DNA from: JAQYVL01 sp964578935
GTDB lineage: Bacteria; Desulfobacterota; Desulfobacteria; Desulfobacterales; SURF-7
DNA length: 17,637 nt
Assembly (NCBI GenBank): GCA_964578935.1
Contig: CAZOEW010000064.1
Location: forward strand, 1-17,637
Direction: 5' to 3'
Shown one piece after another: positions 14,923 through 17,637 of the stretch (positions within the stretch are counted from its first letter, which is position 1; the number at the start of each line of letters is the position of its first letter). The notes beneath the pieces are model-generated. The model had not been told where the DNA came from. It saw nothing but the letters and a program-made list of their open reading frames with translations, and searched no databases. Position numbers and translations under genes: made by a program.

Positions 14923-15003
14923 ATGATCAAACTGCGGATCACGGCTTCGAATAAAAACGATATGGATGCCCGGATTCCATTTTCAATTTCATGCTTGCGA
15001 TAA
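14923..15003 (+). CDS. Possible 26-residue small protein
   Basis: An ATG is preceded by AAGGAGG ending 4 nt upstream, the best Shine-Dalgarno in this part of the window. It opens a short frame MIKLRITASNKNDMDARIPF and six more residues before TAA. The piece LRIT..(N)..MDARIPFSI loosely resembles the N-terminus of SHOCT-like/YvlB-type domain proteins (hydrophobic strand, acidic turn, R-I-P), so it might be the surviving start of a broken gene rather than a microprotein. That likeness is weak and from memory. No downstream continuation in another frame is convincing; the 4-helix membrane gene runs in on the other strand from 15095. Confidence 0.35.
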   Translation: MIKLRITASNKNDMDARIPFSISCLR

Positions 15004-15094
15004 CCGTAACGTTCATAAGGTTTCAGAACAGGGAAAAAAATGAAGCCTTGATTCCCATGTCTTTCAATTTGCGAAAAGAGAAGACGCGAATCCC

Positions 15095-15550
15095 CTACTT
15101 GTCTCTGACTGTCAATATCAGGTATCGCAGGTATCGTATGCTGGACAGAATCAATGCTGTTCCAATTCCCGCATACAAAACGGACAGATACAACTTTGGT
15201 ATTGGAGAATACCGAAGCAAAATCCCCATCGCAATCATGATCATGATGAGAATATAGCTCTTCCAGGGCATAAATGAAAAAATGCACCTGTTGCCCTCCA
15301 TTGGAAGAATTCTGTCCAGATTTTTATCGACGATGCGTAGAAAACCAAAATGGTGAATAACGAGACTGCAAACAAATCCAATGGTCAACACGAAAAGGAC
15401 GTAGTCCCGCCTTTCGGTCCGTAACCATGAATAAGCAAGTCCATTCAGCGTAATTCCCGCCATTATCCACATTATCCCCGCAATGAGCAAAAGAGTACTT
15501 CTAGGGACACCCGGCTTCCATTTTTCTGTTTCTTTATTTCCGGAATTCAT
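15095..15550 (-). CDS. Four-helix integral membrane protein of unknown function
   Basis: This 151-aa protein has four predicted transmembrane helices at about residues 18-43, 48-74, 97-116 and 120-146. A conserved-looking charged turn RTERRDY lies between helices 1 and 2, and a longer loop FLRIVDKNLDRILPMEGNRC lies before helix 3. The N-terminal motif (KWKPGVPRSTLLLIAGIMWIMAGI) and MPWKSY near residue 93 look like family signatures. I have seen related 4-helix hypothetical proteins in anaerobes but know no function. The ribosome binding site is weak (TTGGAATCGATATG). It is preceded by a hairpin and a 14-codon open frame. Its 3' end lies about 90 nt beyond the opposite-strand small ORF. Confidence 0.72.
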   Translation of the reverse strand: MNSGNKETEKWKPGVPRSTLLLIAGIMWIMAGITLNGLAYSWLRTERRDYVLFVLTIGFVCSLVIHHFGFLRIVDKNLDRILPMEGNRCIFSFMPWKSYILIMIMIAMGILLRYSPIPKLYLSVLYAGIGTALILSSIRYLRYLILTVRDK

Positions 15551-15582
15551 ATCGATTCCAACTGATCTCAGGCTCGATGGTT

Positions 15583-15623
15583 CGAATCATCTGCCCGGCG
15601 ATCGTCCGGGTCCGCCGGATTCG
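15583..15623 (-). ncRNA. Nested hairpin upstream of the four-helix membrane protein gene
   Basis: On the minus strand CGAATC (15618-15623) pairs with GATTCG (15583-15588). One more A-T pair and a G-T pair can extend the stem on the outside. Inside, CCCGG (15606-15610) pairs with CCGGG (15594-15598) around the seven-base loop ACGATCG. It lies in the leader of the membrane gene and overlaps a 14-codon open frame. This is a possible attenuator or RNA regulatory element; a DNA cruciform or a chance fold is also possible. Confidence 0.4.
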
Positions 15624-15631
15624 AGTGACAT
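15587..15631 (-). CDS. Possible 14-codon upstream ORF
   Basis: ATG at 15631 opens MSLESGGPGRSPGR and stops at TGA (15587-15589), 36 nt before the ATG of the four-helix membrane gene and in the same frame as that gene. GGAAGG and AGG precede the ATG within 12 nt. Its Gly/Pro/Arg composition follows the GC-rich hairpin it overlaps. A leader peptide is possible; a chance ORF is equally so. Confidence 0.25.
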   Translation of the reverse strand: MSLESGGPGRSPGR

Positions 15632-15755
15632 CCTGCCTTCCATCTCTTTTAGTTTACCGAATGGTAATACGCGGCCAGACATCTGAACGATATTTCCCTG
15701 ACCGGTTATTTCGCGGCAAGTTCACTTTTCAGCCCCTCTTTTTGTCCCTTTTCCG

Positions 15756-15784
15756 TTGACCTTGTTCTTTGATTTACCTATGAT
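15756..15784 (+). promoter_or_regulatory. Strong sigma70-type promoter of the acyltransferase gene
   Basis: TTGACC (15756-15761, five of six), a 17-nt spacer and TATGAT (15779-15784, five of six) lie 26 nt before the ATG at 15811. A transcript would start near 15791 with a leader of about 20 nt. Confidence 0.62.
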
Positions 15785-15810
15785 GGTATCTCACATAACT
15801 CAGAGAAAAT

Positions 15811-16908
15811 ATGGACGTTATCAATCCCATACAGAAAGACAATGAACAGGCTTTTTGGATCGATGCGATCAGAGCGATCGCCATGTTTGTTCTTATCCTG
15901 CACAATTGGTGTTCTGTTTTTTTCCAAACAAACGATTCCGGTTTCGGTGGGAACGTGTTGAATATGTTTTTACCATTTTCAGGTTCCTTCATCCAGCTTT
16001 TTTTCATTATCAGTGGAAGCGGACTGGTGATCTGGTTCTACCGGAATCCAAAACCTTCCTGGAACCATTTTTTTAAAAGGCGATTGTTGAAAATAATCGT
16101 ACCGTACTGGATAACCGCATCGTTATTCTTTGTTCTGATCAATTATTCAAATCGGGTTTTCCCTGATTTTTTTTTAAAAAATTTTGATTTAAACACATTA
16201 CTGAAATACCTTCTGTTCATTCAAAATCAATACCCGGAAATATGGAATTTTAACCGTTCCTACTGGTTTCTGCCGGTCATTATTCAGTTATATTTTCTTT
16301 TTCCGTTCATCCTCTACCTCCAGCGAAAAACGTCTTTGCCTGTATTTGTTCTAGCCGCGTCCACAATAACTATCGCATCAATATTCCTGTGGGAAATGTG
16401 TGGATATCGCTTGTCCAATTTGTCAGCGATTTTTCCTTTTTTCATCGCACAGTTCGCACTGGGCATGGGTATTGGCAAACTTTATTTGTTTAATCGTCGC
16501 TGCTTTGACAAGACCTATACAGCCTCGGGTTTTATGGTCGGAATTCTGCTCTATTTTCTCGCATTTCTATTCACGAAGTATATCCCCTCCGGTCATTATG
16601 TGAGTGATATATTTTCCGCTCTGGGTTTATTTTTGACCGTAAATTATATCGTCCGGTTCGTGGCTGAAAAAGAAATCATTGTATCGGTGATCCGGAAGTA
16701 TTCTGCGAAAACTTACTTATTATATCTTTTACACCTGTTTATTATTGTTTATTTTTTAAAACCCTTTCTCAGCGGGCACTGGAATATAAAGTTAGGCAAC
16801 CATACGTTATTCATTATGGGGGCGGGATATAATGTGATCCTGTTTTTCATGATAGACTGGTTAACAAAATATCAAAAACGCCTTTCTTCCAGATTAAGAA
16901 TCCATTAA
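15811..16908 (+). CDS. Membrane acyltransferase, acyltransferase 3 family (OafA-like)
   Basis: This is a 365-aa integral membrane protein with about ten hydrophobic segments. It starts with FWIDAIRAIAMFVLILHNW (residues 15-33), the family's R..(about 10)..H motif in helix 1 with His31, followed by SGSG in helix 2 and the basic FKRRLLKIIVPY loop. The family moves acyl groups (often acetyl or succinyl) onto surface sugars and lipids; the substrate cannot be predicted. The gene is noticeably more AT-rich than its neighbours, with long T-runs (for example 16728-16757), and stands alone with its own promoter. That suggests lateral acquisition. The ribosome binding site is weak (CAGAGAAAAT). It converges with the MFS gene at a 21-nt gap. 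Confidence 0.85.
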   Translation: MDVINPIQKDNEQAFWIDAIRAIAMFVLILHNWCSVFFQTNDSGFGGNVLNMFLPFSGSFIQLFFIISGSGLVIWFYRNPKPSWNHFFKRRLLKIIVPYWITASLFFVLINYSNRVFPDFFLKNFDLNTLLKYLLFIQNQYPEIWNFNRSYWFLPVIIQLYFLFPFILYLQRKTSLPVFVLAASTITIASIFLWEMCGYRLSNLSAIFPFFIAQFALGMGIGKLYLFNRRCFDKTYTASGFMVGILLYFLAFLFTKYIPSGHYVSDIFSALGLFLTVNYIVRFVAEKEIIVSVIRKYSAKTYLLYLLHLFIIVYFLKPFLSGHWNIKLGNHTLFIMGAGYNVILFFMIDWLTKYQKRLSSRLRIH

Positions 16909-16929
16909 TGCGCATGGCTGCGGGTGGTG

Positions 16930-17637
16930 TCAAGGGGTTGGCCCGGAATGAATATGCCCCCTTGTGTAAGAAAAATAGATGCCGATCAGGCAGAGCGCGC
17001 AGCAGGTCACAAATCCCAACCGGGCAGCGAGCAGAAACCGGTCATAGTTCGGAGGGGCGATCTGCTCATTGCCGATAAGAATCGCCAGGAACATGGTGGC
17101 AATGGCCATGCTGAGCATCTGGCCGATGAGTCGCATGGTAGCGACGGTTCCCGAGGCAAGGCCATAATGCGCAGGCTTCACGCTGCTCATGATGGCATTC
17201 ATGTTGGGTGAGGAAAAGAGCGCGAAACCCACGCCCAGCAACATAAGAGTGGCGATAATATATGCGATTGCGGTTGCGTGATCGATCCAGACAAGCATGA
17301 ACAGACCGATGGAGCACAACGCCATTCCCATCGATGCTATGAGAGCCGGTTCAAAACGATCGGAGAGCCTTCCGGCCATTGGTGAAAAAAGGGCCATCAT
17401 GATCGGCTGGGTGATCAGGACAAGGCCTGTGGTCTGGGGTGTCATGGCCTTTATATATTGCAGGTAGAGGCTCAAGTAAAAGGCAATGGCGAATGTGGCA
17501 GCATAATTAATCAGCGCGGCCAGGCTTGAGAAAGAAAACCCCCTGTTTTCCTGGAATAGTCTGATCTCTATCACCGGATATGGTGTTCTGACTTCCTGTC
17601 TTATGAAAGCGTAAAACCCGAGAAATCCGGCAGCCAG
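16930..17637 (-). CDS. MFS multidrug transporter, DHA2 family, C-terminal part
   Basis: The frame is open to the right edge, giving 235 residues plus stop; the N-terminal half lies outside the window. It has at least five or six hydrophobic helices and the MFS-type motif MAGRLSDRFEP after TGLVLITQPIMMALFSP (like the A-type loop repeated between the second-half helices). It also has FSSPNMNAIMSSVKPAHYGLASG and TMRLIGQMLSMAIATMF, typical of 14-helix EmrB/QacA (DHA2) exporters. These use the proton gradient to export drugs or other small molecules; the substrate is unknown. An in-frame GTG at 17574 is not the real start, since homologous sequence (LAAGFLGFYAFIRQEVRTPYP) continues upstream of it. 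Base composition is more GC-rich than the acyltransferase gene next to it. Confidence 0.88.
   Translation of the reverse strand: MAAGFLGFYAFIRQEVRTPYPVIEIRLFQENRGFSFSSLAALINYAATFAIAFYLSLYLQYIKAMTPQTTGLVLITQPIMMALFSPMAGRLSDRFEPALIASMGMALCSIGLFMLVWIDHATAIAYIIATLMLLGVGFALFSSPNMNAIMSSVKPAHYGLASGTVATMRLIGQMLSMAIATMFLAILIGNEQIAPPNYDRFLLAARLGFVTCCALCLIGIYFSYTRGHIHSGPTP

Noticed and set aside
15571..15623. tRNA-like GGTTCGAATC sequence
   Set aside because: The GGTTCGAATC T-arm-like word is part of the inverted repeat, and no acceptor, D or anticodon arm can be assembled around it.
1..17637. parS sites, CRISPR arrays, insertion sequences, tmRNA, RNase P or SRP RNA
   Set aside because: I looked for the TGTTTCACGTGAAACA motif, regular direct repeats, transposase motifs and conserved RNA cores and saw none; this visual scan is not exhaustive.

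Overview
The window looks like chromosomal DNA of a Gram-negative anaerobe. A Desulfobacterota (Desulfobacterales-type) bacterium is my best guess. This rests on a CooT-family nickel-binding protein beside a DUF3842 protein, chromosomal parAB, an EF-G gene away from any ribosomal-protein cluster, a PanP-type aspartate decarboxylase, periplasmic lipoproteins and moderate GC. The assignment is inferred from gene content, not proven. I see no tRNA, rRNA, CRISPR array, insertion sequence or phage gene.

Left part (1-7400). Six minus-strand genes run parA, parB, a YacP/NYN RNase-like gene, a DUF3842 gene, cooT and the first 25 codons of ispH. An M48 metalloprotease with a TPR tail (BepA-like) is divergent from parA. 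It converges on a two-gene minus-strand operon: a membrane-anchored GerMN-domain protein, then an EF-G whose start codon overlaps the GerMN stop (ATGA). A good sigma70-type promoter precedes that pair.

Middle (7400-13540). After a 0.4-kb non-coding stretch with a near-palindrome and a promoter come panP (aspartate to beta-alanine) and a small secreted protein of unknown family. Facing them is a tightly packed minus-strand operon: small lipoprotein, coaBC, family-4 uracil-DNA glycosylase and an FKBP-type lipoprotein prolyl isomerase. It has a promoter and a leader of about 230 nt that can fold into nested hairpins. PanP and CoaBC act in the same pathway (beta-alanine to pantothenate to coenzyme A) but lie in separate transcription units.

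Right part (13540-17637) looks accessory. It holds about 0.5 kb without a convincing gene, a short exported protein that resembles only the N-terminal part of beta-helix surface proteins, a 26-codon ORF with a strong Shine-Dalgarno, and a four-helix membrane protein. The last is preceded by a nested hairpin overlapping a 14-codon upstream ORF. Then come an AT-rich acyltransferase-3 gene with its own promoter and the C-terminal part of a DHA2-type MFS transporter that runs off the edge.

I found no clear-cut undescribed system. The best leads are the DUF3842-CooT-IspH gene order, the structured leaders before the lipoprotein-coaBC operon and the four-helix membrane protein, and the GerMN-EF-G coupling.
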